Shown here: in pieces, positions 36,579 to 45,692 of the stretch | How the letters are laid out: each line of letters opens with the position of its first letter | How positions within the stretch are numbered: position 1 is the first letter of the stretch | Assembly: GCF_000347775.1 (NCBI RefSeq) | Contig: NZ_APAT01000017.1 | Location: 1 to 64,000, forward strand | Direction: 5' to 3' | From: Marinobacter santoriniensis NKSG1 | GTDB lineage: Bacteria > Pseudomonadota > Gammaproteobacteria > Pseudomonadales > Oleiphilaceae | Length of the DNA: 64,000 bases | The notes under the pieces: model-generated | Told to the model about the DNA's origin: nothing | Database searches by the model: none | Seen by the model: only the letters and a program-made list of their open reading frames with translations | Position numbers and translations under genes: made by a program

Positions 36579-37259
36579 ATGAATCAGGACGAACTCAAAC
36601 AGGCCGTGGCCAAAGCCGCCGTGGAGTACATTGCCCCGCGCCTGAACCGCGACAGCATTGTCGGCGTCGGCACCGGCAGCACCGCCAACTTCTTTATCGA
36701 CCTGCTGGCCGAGCACAAGGCGGAATTCGATGGCGCGGTTGCCAGCTCCGAAGCGACGGCTGAGCGGCTCAAGGGCCACGGCATTCCGGTGTACGATCTC
36801 AACAGCGCCAACACCCTGGAGTTTTACGTAGACGGCGCCGATGAAACCAACGAACGCCTGGAGTTGATCAAGGGTGGCGGTGGCGCACTGACTCGGGAAA
36901 AAATTGTCGCGGCCGTGGCCAAGACCTTTATCTGTATTGCCGACGAGTCCAAACAGGTCGGCGTACTGGGCGACTTCCCCCTGCCGGTTGAGGTGATTCC
37001 CATGGCGCGCAGTTACGTTGCACGGCAAATCGTGAAACTCGGCGGCGATCCGGTGTACCGTGAAGGCTTCACCACCGACAACGGCAACGTGATCCTGGAC
37101 ATCCACAATCTGGATATCACCCGCCCGATCCACGTGGAGGAGCAACTCAACAACATTGTTGGCGTGGTCACCAACGGCCTGTTCGCTCGTCGGCCGGCCG
37201 ACCTTCTGCTGCTGGGCACCGCCGAGGGCGTCAAGAGCATTCCCCGAAAAGGCATCTGA
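36579..37259 (+). CDS. rpiA: Ribose-5-phosphate isomerase A
   Basis: A 226-aa enzyme interconverting ribose-5-phosphate and ribulose-5-phosphate in the pentose phosphate pathway. Motifs: [14 protein letters not shown] (about 27-40), [20 protein letters not shown] and the catalytic Lys-containing LTREKIVA. Length matches the family. ATG at 36579, followed by a strong terminator. Divergent from ilvA, the common arrangement in gammaproteobacteria. Confidence 0.96.
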   Translation: MNQDELKQAVAKAAVEYIAPRLNRDSIVGVGTGSTANFFIDLLAEHKAEFDGAVASSEATAERLKGHGIPVYDLNSANTLEFYVDGADETNERLELIKGGGGALTREKIVAAVAKTFICIADESKQVGVLGDFPLPVEVIPMARSYVARQIVKLGGDPVYREGFTTDNGNVILDIHNLDITRPIHVEEQLNNIVGVVTNGLFARRPADLLLLGTAEGVKSIPRKGI

Positions 37260-37278
37260 TCCGCGCCCAGGCCGGAAT

Positions 37279-37310
37279 AAGGGTTGGCATTTGAGGCCAG
37301 CCCTTTTTTT
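37279..37310 (+). terminator. Rho-independent terminator of rpiA
   Basis: Stem AAGGGTTGGC/GCCAGCCCTT with one G-U pair, then a run of seven T residues ending at 37310, 20 bp past the rpiA stop. Confidence 0.9.
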
Positions 37311-37328
37311 GTGCCTGCACAACAGCAA

Positions 37329-37346
37329 ACCAAGCGCTTGCTTGGT
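37329..37346 (+). promoter_or_regulatory. Inverted repeat, candidate TetR-type operator
   Basis: ACCAAGCGCTTGCTTGGT has perfect 7-bp arms around GCTT, 55 bp before the acyl-CoA dehydrogenase start. This form resembles operators of TetR-family repressors of fatty-acid genes. No regulator gene is adjacent. Confidence 0.5.
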
Positions 37347-37401
37347 GCCGGTTTCTGAGGGACACTGCACTCATCCGTGTTGACTGGCTGGGAGCCCGAC
37401 T

Positions 37402-38541
37402 GTGTCCGATTACTTCAACGATACCCACGAACAGGCACGCCTGAGTGCCCGCAAGTTTGTTCAAACCCACGTACTGCCTCACATCGACGACTGGGAAGAA
37501 GCCGGGGAATTTCCCCGGGATCTGTACCGAAAGGCGGGCGACGCAGGTCTGCTGGGCGTCGGCTTTCCGGAAGAACTTGGCGGAACAGGGGAAGGCGATA
37601 TTTTCCTTAAAGTGGCGATCTCCGAGGAGCTCATGCGTTCCACGTCCGGCGGACTGGTCGCGGGGCTTGGCTCCCTGGACATCGGCCTGCCACCGGTGGC
37701 GAAATGGGCCAGAAAGGAGATTCGCGAGCAGATCGTCCCCCCTGTCCTGCGGGGCGATAAGATTTCCGCCCTGGCCATTACCGAACCCGGCGGCGGCTCC
37801 GACGTCGCCAACCTCAAAACCCATGCCGTCCGGGACGGTGACCACTACATCGTCAATGGCAGCAAGACTTTCATCACCAGCGGCATGCGTGCCGACCACT
37901 ATACCGTGGCTGTCCGCACCGGTGGCGAAGGCCACGGCGGAATCAGTCTGTTACTCATCGACCGGGACATGCCGGGATTCTCCACCGGCCGCAAGCTCCG
38001 CAAGATGGGTTGGTGGGCCAGCGACACGGCCGAACTCTTCTTCGAGGACTGCCGCGTGCCGGCAGACCGGCTGATCGGTGCCGAAAACGCGGGTTTTATT
38101 GCCATCATGAGCAACTTCCTGGCAGAACGGCTGATGCTGTCCATCATGGCCTACATGACCGCCCAGCTCGCCTATGAGGCCGCCCTGGAATACGCGCAGC
38201 AGCGACAGGCGTTCGGCCGGAACATCGCCGGCTTCCAGGTGACCCGCCACAAGCTGGTGGACATGGCGACCCAGATCGACATTGCCCGGGAATACACCTA
38301 CCGCTGCGCGGCCCTGATGCAGGCCGGCAAGAACCCCATCAAACAGGTCGCCATGGCCAAGAATTTCTCCGTCGACGTCTGCGAGAAAGTCACCCGCGAG
38401 GCGGTGCAGCTGTTCGGTGGCATGGGCTACATGCGGGAATCCGTAGTGGAGCGCCTGTACCGGGATGCCAAAATCCTGTCCATCGGCGGCGGCACTACGG
38501 AGATCATGAAAGAGCTGATTGCCAAGCAATTGAGGCTCTGA
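37402..38541 (+). CDS. Acyl-CoA dehydrogenase
   Basis: A 379-aa FAD enzyme for the first step of acyl-CoA beta-oxidation. Signatures: ALAITEPGGGSDVANLKTHA (FAD-binding region), GSKTFITSGMRAD, QRQAFGRNIAGFQ and the C-terminal QLFGGMGYMRESVVERLYRD. The catalytic Glu position near the C-terminus reads YRDAKILSIGGGTTEIMK, typical of short/medium-chain forms. The start is GTG at 37402 with GGGAG upstream. No thiolase or other fad gene is adjacent. Chain-length preference is not determinable. A candidate TetR operator lies upstream. Confidence 0.93.
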   Translation: MSDYFNDTHEQARLSARKFVQTHVLPHIDDWEEAGEFPRDLYRKAGDAGLLGVGFPEELGGTGEGDIFLKVAISEELMRSTSGGLVAGLGSLDIGLPPVAKWARKEIREQIVPPVLRGDKISALAITEPGGGSDVANLKTHAVRDGDHYIVNGSKTFITSGMRADHYTVAVRTGGEGHGGISLLLIDRDMPGFSTGRKLRKMGWWASDTAELFFEDCRVPADRLIGAENAGFIAIMSNFLAERLMLSIMAYMTAQLAYEAALEYAQQRQAFGRNIAGFQVTRHKLVDMATQIDIAREYTYRCAALMQAGKNPIKQVAMAKNFSVDVCEKVTREAVQLFGGMGYMRESVVERLYRDAKILSIGGGTTEIMKELIAKQLRL

Positions 38542-38551
38542 TCCTCGGGGA

Positions 38552-38665
38552 GGGGCGTATCAGGGGCCTATTCCAAAACACGCTCCTTACGGCACGTCCC
38601 TGTGACGCTTGAGCTCCGCCATCCATGGCTTCGCACAGTTTTGGAACAGGCCCCTGATACGCCCC
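38552..38665. repeat. Long-armed hairpin element, copy 2
   Basis: Arms of 28 bp (38552-38579 and 38638-38665, one mismatch) flank a 58-nt loop whose core is nearly identical to copy 1: about 46 nt with two differences. The arms have no similarity to those of copy 1. It begins 11 bp after the acyl-CoA dehydrogenase stop. Confidence 0.8.
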
Positions 38666-38729
38666 CAGAGCTGTGTGCAGGCCCGGAAAAGCTCAAGTCT
38701 TGTATTCGAAGTATATCTGAGAGACCCGG

Positions 38730-38840
38730 GCGGCAATCTGACAAGGCCTCCCGAAAACGTGGAGCGCCATGGATGGCGCGACCGAGCCCTACAGGGACGT
38801 ATTAACGGGCGCTTTTCGGGAGGCCTTGTCAGATTGCCGC
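38730..38840. repeat. Long-armed hairpin element, copy 3 (inverted core)
   Basis: Perfect 28-bp arms (38730-38757 and 38813-38840) around a 55-nt loop. The loop carries the same core in the opposite orientation, with GCGCCATGGATGGCGC and ACAGGGACGT conserved. The arms are again unique. The region 38541-38981 is otherwise only the ppa promoter. Confidence 0.8.
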
Positions 38841-38918
38841 TTACTCCCAAGCCAGAACGAATCCAGCACCAACAATCACGCCGACCAAGGTTTAGTTTCG
38901 AACTGCAGGAGACTCCCG

Positions 38919-38924
38919 TATAAT
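38919..38924 (+). promoter_or_regulatory. Candidate -10 element of ppa
   Basis: Perfect TATAAT in GACTCCCGTATAATTGCG, 57 bp before the ppa ATG. The -35 is weak (TTTCGA at 17 bp). Confidence 0.5.
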
Positions 38925-38981
38925 TGCGCCCACTTTTTAACCGCAGTCAAACGCACTTCAACGTACCAGGAAGGATCGCAC

Positions 38982-39509
38982 ATGCAATTCGACAACATCC
39001 CCGCAGGCAAGAACCCGCCTGAAGACATCTACGTTGCCATCGAGATTCCGGCGAACAGCTCCCCGGTCAAGTACGAACTGGATAAAGACATGGGCGCCCT
39101 GCTGGTAGACCGCTTCATGGCGACTCCGATGTTCTACCCGGCCAACTACGGCTTCATCCCCCACACCCTGGCTGACGACGGCGACCCCCTCGACGTGCTG
39201 GTCGTCACGCCTTACGCGGTGCAGGCCGGTTCCGTCATCCGGTGCCGTCCGATTGGCGTTCTGAACATGGAAGACGAAGCCGGTGGCGACGCCAAACTGG
39301 TCGCAGTGCCTCACGACAAGCTGACCCAGTCTTACCACAACGTACGGGAAATCGAAGACCTGCCGGAACTGCTGCGCGACCAGATCCAGCACTTCTTCGA
39401 GAACTACAAGACGCTGGAGCCGGGCAAGTGGGTCAAGGTGCAGGGGTGGGACAACGCCGCCGCTGCCAAGAAGGCCATCGAAGATTCGATCAAGGCCTAC
39501 AAAGGCTGA
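38982..39509 (+). CDS. ppa: Inorganic pyrophosphatase
   Basis: A 175-aa family-I soluble pyrophosphatase that hydrolyses PPi to drive biosynthesis. The signature [11 protein letters not shown] (about residues 65-75) supplies metal-binding Asp residues; ANYGFIPHT and [11 protein letters not shown] are also conserved. ATG with AGGAAGGA upstream. A single gene with its own promoter and a bidirectional terminator. Confidence 0.96.
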   Translation: MQFDNIPAGKNPPEDIYVAIEIPANSSPVKYELDKDMGALLVDRFMATPMFYPANYGFIPHTLADDGDPLDVLVVTPYAVQAGSVIRCRPIGVLNMEDEAGGDAKLVAVPHDKLTQSYHNVREIEDLPELLRDQIQHFFENYKTLEPGKWVKVQGWDNAAAAKKAIEDSIKAYKG

Positions 39510-39527
39510 TTCACGCCAACGTGAGAC

Positions 39528-39559
39528 AAAAAAGCCGCGACTCTGGTCGCGGCTTTTTT
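39528..39559. terminator. Bidirectional terminator between ppa and the DUF2333 gene
   Basis: AAAAAAGCCGCGA-CTCTGG-TCGCGGCTTTTTT has a perfect stem with T-runs in both orientations, serving the converging ppa and DUF2333 genes. Confidence 0.92.
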
Positions 39560-39603
39560 ATGCCCTGTGTCCCGTCCTGCCGGATCTGCAGCAGGCGGTC
39601 CGA

Positions 39604-40656
39604 TTATCCCCGGGAGAGCAGATCCCGCATGTCACTGATCGCAGAGTTGGCGCGGGACAGGTAGGCCGCCATGGTCAGCGAGTGGTTGGCCAGAATCCCG
39701 AAGCCGCTGCCATTGAGAATGACCGGGCTCCACATGGGGTCCTGGGTGGCTTCCAGCTCGATGATGATCTGCTTGACGCTGGCCATCGCATTCTTGTCCT
39801 GGAGCACCTTCCGGAAATCCACTTCAATAGCCCGGAAGATGTGAAGCAGCGCCCAGGCACTGCCACGGGCTTCGTAGAAGACATTGTCCACTTGTGTCCA
39901 GGGTGTCTTAACTTCCTCGCCATCCGGGATTTCCTTGAGGCCCTGATCGGCATCGACATCCACCACGGCATCGGAAATCGATGCTTTCCCCACACTCTCA
40001 CCCAGGTTACGGGACAGGCTACCCAACCGGGTTTCCAGATCTGCCAGCCAGTTACTCAGGTTATCGGCACGAGCAAAAAACTGGGCGCTGTCCTGGCCGT
40101 TGGAGGACAGCCGATCGAGGTAGCGCTTCAGCGCGGCAATGCCGCGACGGTATTCGGATTCGGTGGAGGGAATCGCCCAGCTGTTGCTGTCAAAGTTGAA
40201 CTGCGGCTCAGCCACAACCAGATCGGGATCTTCCGCAGACTGACTCTGGGACCGCGCGATGTCGCGACGCATGGCCCGTGCGAGGTCACGTACCTGCACC
40301 AGGGCGCCGTATTCCCAGCTTGGAATATTGTCGAGCCAGAGCCCCGGAGGAAAGATGTCGTTGGTCAGGTAGCCTCCCGGCTTGTCCAGCAGCGTTTCGG
40401 CGATGCGAATAAGGGTACTGGTGGTGGCGAAACCCGTCACCGGTTCACGTCCCATCGCGTTGGCCACTGCCCGGGTATTCTCGCGCACCGAGAAGGTTTC
40501 CGGCTCGTCACTCCAGTAGAACCCGAGAACCACGGCCACCAGCAGGTAAACCACCAGGACAGCAAGCACGAATTTGCCGATGATACCGGACCCGCCGGTG
40601 TAATCCTGAACGTCCTCTTTACGATCCCTGAAGAACCGTCTGATTCTGCCTGACAT
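39604..40656 (-). CDS. DUF2333 family membrane-anchored protein
   Basis: A 350-aa protein with one N-terminal membrane helix (about residues 28-48, IIGKFVLAVLVVYLLVAVVL) and a large, mostly helical periplasmic domain. Family features include FPPGLWLDNIPSWEYGALVQ and NSWAIPSTESEYRRG. The function of DUF2333 is unknown. Start ATG at 40656 with TAGGAG upstream. It lies 22 bp downstream of the LapD-like gene on the same strand and is probably co-transcribed with it. Confidence 0.88.
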   Translation of the reverse strand: MSGRIRRFFRDRKEDVQDYTGGSGIIGKFVLAVLVVYLLVAVVLGFYWSDEPETFSVRENTRAVANAMGREPVTGFATTSTLIRIAETLLDKPGGYLTNDIFPPGLWLDNIPSWEYGALVQVRDLARAMRRDIARSQSQSAEDPDLVVAEPQFNFDSNSWAIPSTESEYRRGIAALKRYLDRLSSNGQDSAQFFARADNLSNWLADLETRLGSLSRNLGESVGKASISDAVVDVDADQGLKEIPDGEEVKTPWTQVDNVFYEARGSAWALLHIFRAIEVDFRKVLQDKNAMASVKQIIIELEATQDPMWSPVILNGSGFGILANHSLTMAAYLSRANSAISDMRDLLSRG

Positions 40657-40678
40657 AAGACTCCTAGTCCCTTTCCGG

Positions 40679-42667
40679 TTATTGGTTCGCCGCGAACGGT
40701 CGACCCAAATGGTACCCCATGGCGCCATCGATACCCAGTTTACAGATCACGCCATATTCCGACGCGGTTTCAACACCGCTGGCAAACACCTGAACACCCC
40801 GACTATGGGCGATCGACACCACAGATTCCAGGTAAAACCGGTTCTCTTCGTGGCTGTCGATGTTATGAATAAAGCTGTTGTCGATACGCAGCGCCTGAAA
40901 TCTCAGATTCCTTAAATAGCTGAATGGCACCCCGCCAACGCCGAAGCGATCCACCACAACCGGAACGCCCAGGCGGCCCAGAGCTCTTACCAGAAGCCCC
41001 ACCGCGGTACGATGATGATGAATGGTCTGTTCAGAAATACCGACCCAGAGATGCCGGGATGCGTCGCCTGCTTCTTCAAGCCAGATCAGAAGATCCCGCC
41101 GGAATGGCTCACTGGCAACGGAGGCACCGGCCACGGAAACCGCAAAGGATTGGTCGGGGCGGCTTTCCAGCCAGTCCAGCACCCGGCGGATCTGCAATCG
41201 GTCGATATCCTCGATCAGACCAAAACGCTCGGCCATCGGCACGAACACCCCCGCTTTCAGCTCGCCCTCGGGTGCCTGTAACCTGGAAAAAACCTGATGG
41301 TATAGCGGCGTCTCGGAGTGGTCCTCGAACATCGGTTGAAGCCAGAAGGAGAACCGTTCTCTCAAAATGGCCTCGCTGATGATCGCTCGCCAGGTGTCAT
41401 TATTGTGGTGGTGCTCCTGTTCACCATTGGCGAAATGACATTCCGATTCTTCGTGGGACTGCGCGTTTCTGAGCGCCTCGTCGGCGGCAGACATCAATTC
41501 CCGGGCCTTGACGCCAGCGGCGGTCTTCGCAACCCCGCCGTGCACCGCCACTTCCGCGGGGGCGGCCTGATCCGCATAGACACCATCCAGCTCGGCCAGC
41601 AGATCCCGACACCAGATACCAGCGTCGGCCGGCACCGCACCAGGCAGGTATACGGCAAACTCGGCGCCCGTCCGGCGCCCCGCAAAGCTCCCGGTGTGCC
41701 TGGACAGAAACTCCCGAATGACACCCGCGATCCGGATCAGCAGGCGATCGCCCTCAAGACGGCCATATGAATCATTGAAGCCGGCAAAGTCCCGTAACTG
41801 GATCAACATCAGCGCGCCTGGCGCGAATCGCTCCTCGGATTCGACCTCCGCTTTGAGTCGCTGGTCGAAGGCACTGCGACTGGCCAGACCGGTAACCGAG
41901 TCTTCGTTGTTTACACGGCGAAAATGCTGGATCAGCTTGGCCTGGCCCTCGAACAGATGGCCGAGGTCGTCGGCCATCTGGTTCATGGCCGTTGTCACCT
42001 GATTGAGTTCACGGGTGGAACGAATCGTGACGTGACGCCGGAACTCCCGTCGACCAAGCGCTCGCGCCTGTTCCTCAAGGGCGTGGAGTGGCCTCAGGAC
42101 TCTCGCCAGCACCAGGAACAGAGCGAACAGGCCGATCCCGCCAATCACCAGAATCGCCACCACCAGGCCGGAGGTAATGCGCCAGAGGTCCCGATAGGCC
42201 CGACCCGGATCGCTCACCACCTGCACGGTTCCCAGACGACTCCAGCCCCGTACGACCTCGGCACGAGCCACCGGCAGGGGCAGGTTAGCAAGAGAGCGGA
42301 ACCAACCGGGTACACCGATATCCTCAAGGGTCCGGCTGCGTCCAACGACGACCTGGCCCTGGTTATCCAGGTACACGACACTGAGATAACGGCCACTGTC
42401 GAATACCGAATCGATCAGCGAGGCCGCCGCAACCCGGTCACGACCATCAATGGCATTGGACAGCGACAACCCCACCGCCGTTGCACCATCACGGGCCTGG
42501 CCCGCCAGCTGCTCCGACACATACCCCCGGAAGTGGCTGTAACTGGTAAAAAAGCCGGACAACAACACCAGAACGAGCAAACCGCCGGTGAAGATCAGCA
42601 GGAGGGTTCGCAGAGTGATCACCCCCCGCTGGTGCCTGACAGATTGTGGGTCACGCTTCCGTGCCAT
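40679..42667 (-). CDS. LapD-like c-di-GMP receptor with degenerate GGDEF and EAL domains
   Basis: A 662-aa inner-membrane protein: membrane helix (about 20-40), periplasmic LapD/MoxY-type domain (about 45-160), second helix (about 163-187), HAMP (about 188-240), GGDEF-like domain (about 250-405) and EAL-like domain (about 425-655). The GGDEF motif reads RTGAEF (332-337) and the EAL position reads QVF (about 458-460), so both catalytic sites look dead. LapD proteins of this layout bind c-di-GMP and control the periplasmic protease LapG and thus surface adhesins. No lapG or large adhesin is seen in this window. Start ATG at 42667 with GGAG 7 nt upstream. Divergent from the diguanylate cyclase gene. 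Confidence 0.85.
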   Translation of the reverse strand: MARKRDPQSVRHQRGVITLRTLLLIFTGGLLVLVLLSGFFTSYSHFRGYVSEQLAGQARDGATAVGLSLSNAIDGRDRVAAASLIDSVFDSGRYLSVVYLDNQGQVVVGRSRTLEDIGVPGWFRSLANLPLPVARAEVVRGWSRLGTVQVVSDPGRAYRDLWRITSGLVVAILVIGGIGLFALFLVLARVLRPLHALEEQARALGRREFRRHVTIRSTRELNQVTTAMNQMADDLGHLFEGQAKLIQHFRRVNNEDSVTGLASRSAFDQRLKAEVESEERFAPGALMLIQLRDFAGFNDSYGRLEGDRLLIRIAGVIREFLSRHTGSFAGRRTGAEFAVYLPGAVPADAGIWCRDLLAELDGVYADQAAPAEVAVHGGVAKTAAGVKARELMSAADEALRNAQSHEESECHFANGEQEHHHNNDTWRAIISEAILRERFSFWLQPMFEDHSETPLYHQVFSRLQAPEGELKAGVFVPMAERFGLIEDIDRLQIRRVLDWLESRPDQSFAVSVAGASVASEPFRRDLLIWLEEAGDASRHLWVGISEQTIHHHRTAVGLLVRALGRLGVPVVVDRFGVGGVPFSYLRNLRFQALRIDNSFIHNIDSHEENRFYLESVVSIAHSRGVQVFASGVETASEYGVICKLGIDGAMGYHLGRPFAANQ

Positions 42668-42863
42668 CCAGTGCGCTCCGGAGGGGCCGTGCGCCAGACC
42701 GCGAACGGACTGTGATCTGCACCCCAGAGTTGACAAACATTTACATAGCGCTACCTACGCCGACAACTTTAAACACTATAGACTCTGCAAAAGCACTAAG
42801 GTTAAAAAATCGTCCGCACCGGGCAGGACGACCGATAATGAGAAAAGGACGGACCGGAGCACA

Positions 42864-44480
42864 ATGAACGACGAAAGCCAGAAAGAGAAACTCAGGCAAC
42901 ACTTCGCGCGTCGCGTCACCACCCAGGCTCGGGTGGTCCTGGATACCTGGCAGAAGATTCATTCCGATCACTCACTCGCCGCCGCTCATCGTGACGAACT
43001 GGCGAGTGCCGCAGAAAAACTGGTTCGTTATGCCCAGCGCTTTGAAATGGTTTCCCACGCCGAGGCCGGCCAGAAGGTTCTGACATTGATGGAACAATGG
43101 CCCACCGGTGGAGCCCCCGCCGACGATCTCTGGCCACCGCTGCAGGATGCCATGGAGATTCTCTGTCGCAGCACGCTTCGGCGCACCGATCAGAACAGCG
43201 ATGAAGCCCCGCATCAATACCGCCGCACCCCGATTTACATCGCCCTGGAAAACGATGAGATGGCCAACCGGCTGATCCGGCAACTGGAATTCTTCGGCTT
43301 CCGTGCCTCGGCATTTTCCAGGGCAGACGATCTGATTGAAGCCTGCGCCCTGCACAAACCCGAAACCATCCTGATGGACATCAAATTCGGGGGTGACGCG
43401 CCGGACGCCGGCATTGCCGCAATCGAACGCCTGCAGGAACGCCATGAAACCCCCATTCCCATCATTTTCATGAGCGACGAGGACGGCACCATCGAGACGC
43501 GTCTGCGGGCGTCCCGGTGTGGCGGAGAGGAATTCTTCTATCCGGCCGTCGATCCTGGCCAGCTGATCGAAAAGATCGAGACCTACACCCATGGCAACAC
43601 CGTCGAACCCTATCGGGTGTTGGTGCTGGACGATTCCAGGGCCCAGGCCAAGTATATGGAAACGGTGCTGCGAAAGGCGGGGATGACCGCACACATCATC
43701 ACCGACCCCATGCAGATCATCCATGCACTGGAAGAGTTCTCACCGGAAATCATCATTCTGGACATGTACATGCCCGGCTGCACCGGCATGGAGATCGCCC
43801 GGGTCATTCGGCAGCAAGACCGTTTTCACAGTGTCCCGATCATCTACCTTTCCGCGGAAGAAGACGTTTCCAAACAGCTGCACGCCATGAGCCTCGGCGG
43901 CGACGACTTCCTGACCAAGCCCATTGATCCCAAGCACCTGATCGCCACCATTCACAACCGCGGGCGCCGGGCCCGCTCACTGCTCGCGCTGATGATCCGC
44001 GATAGCCTGACCGGCCTGTACAATCACACCCATACCCTCCACCTCCTGGACCAGGAGATCGTGCGCGCCCGTCAGAAAGATCAGCCACTGTGCTTTGCCA
44101 TGATCGACATCGATTTTTTCAAGAAGGTGAACGACACCTTCGGCCACCCCATCGGGGATCGGGTCCTGCGCAGTCTGTCCATGTTTCTCAAGCAGCGACT
44201 GCGAAAAACCGACCACATCGGCCGGTACGGCGGCGAAGAGTTCGCCATCATCCTGCCCAACACCCGTATCAGTGATGCCCGAAACGTGCTCAACGAAATC
44301 CGGGAGCGTTTTTCGGAACTGCAGCAGCCCGCCGGCGACCGGGAGTTCAATGTCACCTTCAGTTGCGGTGTCGCCGCCTGGCAGGGCGACAGCTCCCAGG
44401 CCCTCTGTGAGCGGGCTGACCGGGCGCTATACAGCTCCAAGGAACACGGCCGCAACTGCGTGACCGCGGCCGATGCCTGA
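42864..44480 (+). CDS. Response regulator with two receiver domains and an active GGDEF domain
   Basis: A 538-aa cytoplasmic protein. N-terminal helical, HPt-like region (about 10-110), first receiver (about 122-240, acceptor Asp in ILMDIKFGGD), second receiver (about 250-370, LDDSRAQ and IILDMYMPGCTG) and GGDEF domain (about 375-535) with the active motif RYGGEEF. An RxxD inhibitory site (RKTD) lies five residues before GGEEF. It should make c-di-GMP in response to phosphorylation. GGAG precedes the ATG at 42864. It is divergent from the LapD-like gene, so synthesis and readout of c-di-GMP are encoded together. Confidence 0.9.
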   Translation: MNDESQKEKLRQHFARRVTTQARVVLDTWQKIHSDHSLAAAHRDELASAAEKLVRYAQRFEMVSHAEAGQKVLTLMEQWPTGGAPADDLWPPLQDAMEILCRSTLRRTDQNSDEAPHQYRRTPIYIALENDEMANRLIRQLEFFGFRASAFSRADDLIEACALHKPETILMDIKFGGDAPDAGIAAIERLQERHETPIPIIFMSDEDGTIETRLRASRCGGEEFFYPAVDPGQLIEKIETYTHGNTVEPYRVLVLDDSRAQAKYMETVLRKAGMTAHIITDPMQIIHALEEFSPEIIILDMYMPGCTGMEIARVIRQQDRFHSVPIIYLSAEEDVSKQLHAMSLGGDDFLTKPIDPKHLIATIHNRGRRARSLLALMIRDSLTGLYNHTHTLHLLDQEIVRARQKDQPLCFAMIDIDFFKKVNDTFGHPIGDRVLRSLSMFLKQRLRKTDHIGRYGGEEFAIILPNTRISDARNVLNEIRERFSELQQPAGDREFNVTFSCGVAAWQGDSSQALCERADRALYSSKEHGRNCVTAADA

Positions 44481-44487
44481 CCCCTCG

Positions 44488-44512
44488 GCGGGGCAGCACC
44501 CTGCTGCCCCGC
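44488..44512 (+). terminator. Hairpin after the diguanylate cyclase gene
   Basis: GCGGGGCAGCA-CCC-TGCTGCCCCGC is a perfect 11-bp stem, 8 bp past the stop, but without a following T-run. It could be a Rho-dependent or RNA-stability hairpin. Confidence 0.5.
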
Positions 44513-44556
44513 GACCTTCCGCTATGAAACCAACGTCGAATGGAAGTTGCCACGGT

Positions 44557-44583
44557 CGTTGACGACAATGATTGTCATCAACG
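44557..44583. promoter_or_regulatory. 27-bp dyad, candidate operator (Fur-like centre)
   Basis: A near-perfect palindrome, CGTTGACGACAATGATTGTC followed by ATCAACG, with 12 of 13 base pairs complementary. The central GACAATGATTGTC matches a Fur box at about 12 of 15 positions. It lies 161 bp upstream of aroQ. Regulator and target are not established. Confidence 0.45.
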
Positions 44584-44744
44584 AAGGTTCAATTTCGATG
44601 ATCGCGCTGTCTTTTTACGACCAATGGCCAACACGAAAGATTGTCAAAAAGTGTTGATCTGAGGAAAACAAGCACGCACCATTGTGGGAAAATGCCTCGA
44701 TTTTCGGCGATCCTGTAAAAAAAGACAGCAAGACGGAAGCAATC

Positions 44745-45185
44745 ATGTCCACCATTCTCGTGCTCCACGGTCCAAACCTGAACATGCTCGGCACCCGGGA
44801 ACCCGAGGTGTACGGCTACGAGACCCTGAGCGACATTGATGACCGGCTGAAGGATACGGCGGCGGCCCATGGCCATCACCTGCTCCATCTGCAGTCGAAC
44901 GCCGAATACGAACTGATTGACCGGGTGCACGAAGCGCGGGCGGAAGGCGTCGATTTCATCATCATCAATCCCGCCGCCTTCACCCACACCAGCGTGGCCC
45001 TGCGGGACGCCATTCTGGCGGCAGGTATTCCGTTTATCGAGGTGCACCTGTCCAACGTGCATGCGCGCGAACCGTTCCGCCATCATTCCTACTTCTCCGA
45101 TATCGCCGAGGGCGTTATCTGCGGATTGGGCAGCCACGGGTACGATCTGGCCCTGCAGGCCGCCCTGCAACGAATTCACCGATAG
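44745..45185 (+). CDS. aroQ: Type II 3-dehydroquinate dehydratase
   Basis: A 146-aa dodecameric enzyme of the shikimate pathway. Motifs: [20 protein letters not shown] (active-site Arg and Tyr), [20 protein letters not shown] and [20 protein letters not shown] at 44745. First gene of aroQ-accB-accC, a common grouping; 27 bp separate it from accB. Confidence 0.96.
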   Translation: MSTILVLHGPNLNMLGTREPEVYGYETLSDIDDRLKDTAAAHGHHLLHLQSNAEYELIDRVHEARAEGVDFIIINPAAFTHTSVALRDAILAAGIPFIEVHLSNVHAREPFRHHSYFSDIAEGVICGLGSHGYDLALQAALQRIHR

Positions 45186-45212
45186 ACCAGACACAACGGG
45201 ACTGGATTAGCT

Positions 45213-45674
45213 ATGGATATTCGCAAAATCAAGAAGCTCATCGAACTGCTCGAGGAGTCCGACGTCGAAGAACTCGAAATCCAGGAGGGCGACGACTCGG
45301 TCCGGATCTCCCGCCGCCGCGAGCAACCGGCTGCGACTCACTACGTAAGCCACGCTCCGGCGCAGGCACCTCAGGCCGCCGCACCGGCGGAGGCGCCGGC
45401 ACCTGCCCCCGAGCAGCCCGCCGCACCCGACGTTCCTGCCGGACATACGGTGAAATCGCCGATGGTAGGCACGTTCTACCGGGCACCGTCGCCGACCGCC
45501 CAGTCGTTTGTGGAAGTAGGCCAGACCGTCAACAAGGGCGACGTCATCTGCATTGTTGAAGCGATGAAGATGATGAACCAGATCGAAGCCGACAAGGCCG
45601 GTACCGTCACGGATATCCTGGTCGAAAATGGCCAGCCGGTGGAGTTTGACCAGCCGCTGGTCGTCATTTCCTGA
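45213..45674 (+). CDS. accB: Biotin carboxyl carrier protein of acetyl-CoA carboxylase
   Basis: A 153-aa carrier with an N-terminal helical part ([20 protein letters not shown]), a Pro/Ala-rich linker (about 45-75) and a C-terminal biotinyl domain. The biotin Lys is in [13 protein letters not shown]. The linker is typical for proteobacterial AccB. It pairs with accC 18 bp downstream for malonyl-CoA synthesis. Confidence 0.96.
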   Translation: MDIRKIKKLIELLEESDVEELEIQEGDDSVRISRRREQPAATHYVSHAPAQAPQAAAPAEAPAPAPEQPAAPDVPAGHTVKSPMVGTFYRAPSPTAQSFVEVGQTVNKGDVICIVEAMKMMNQIEADKAGTVTDILVENGQPVEFDQPLVVIS

Positions 45675-45692
45675 ACTGGGTGATAGCTACTC

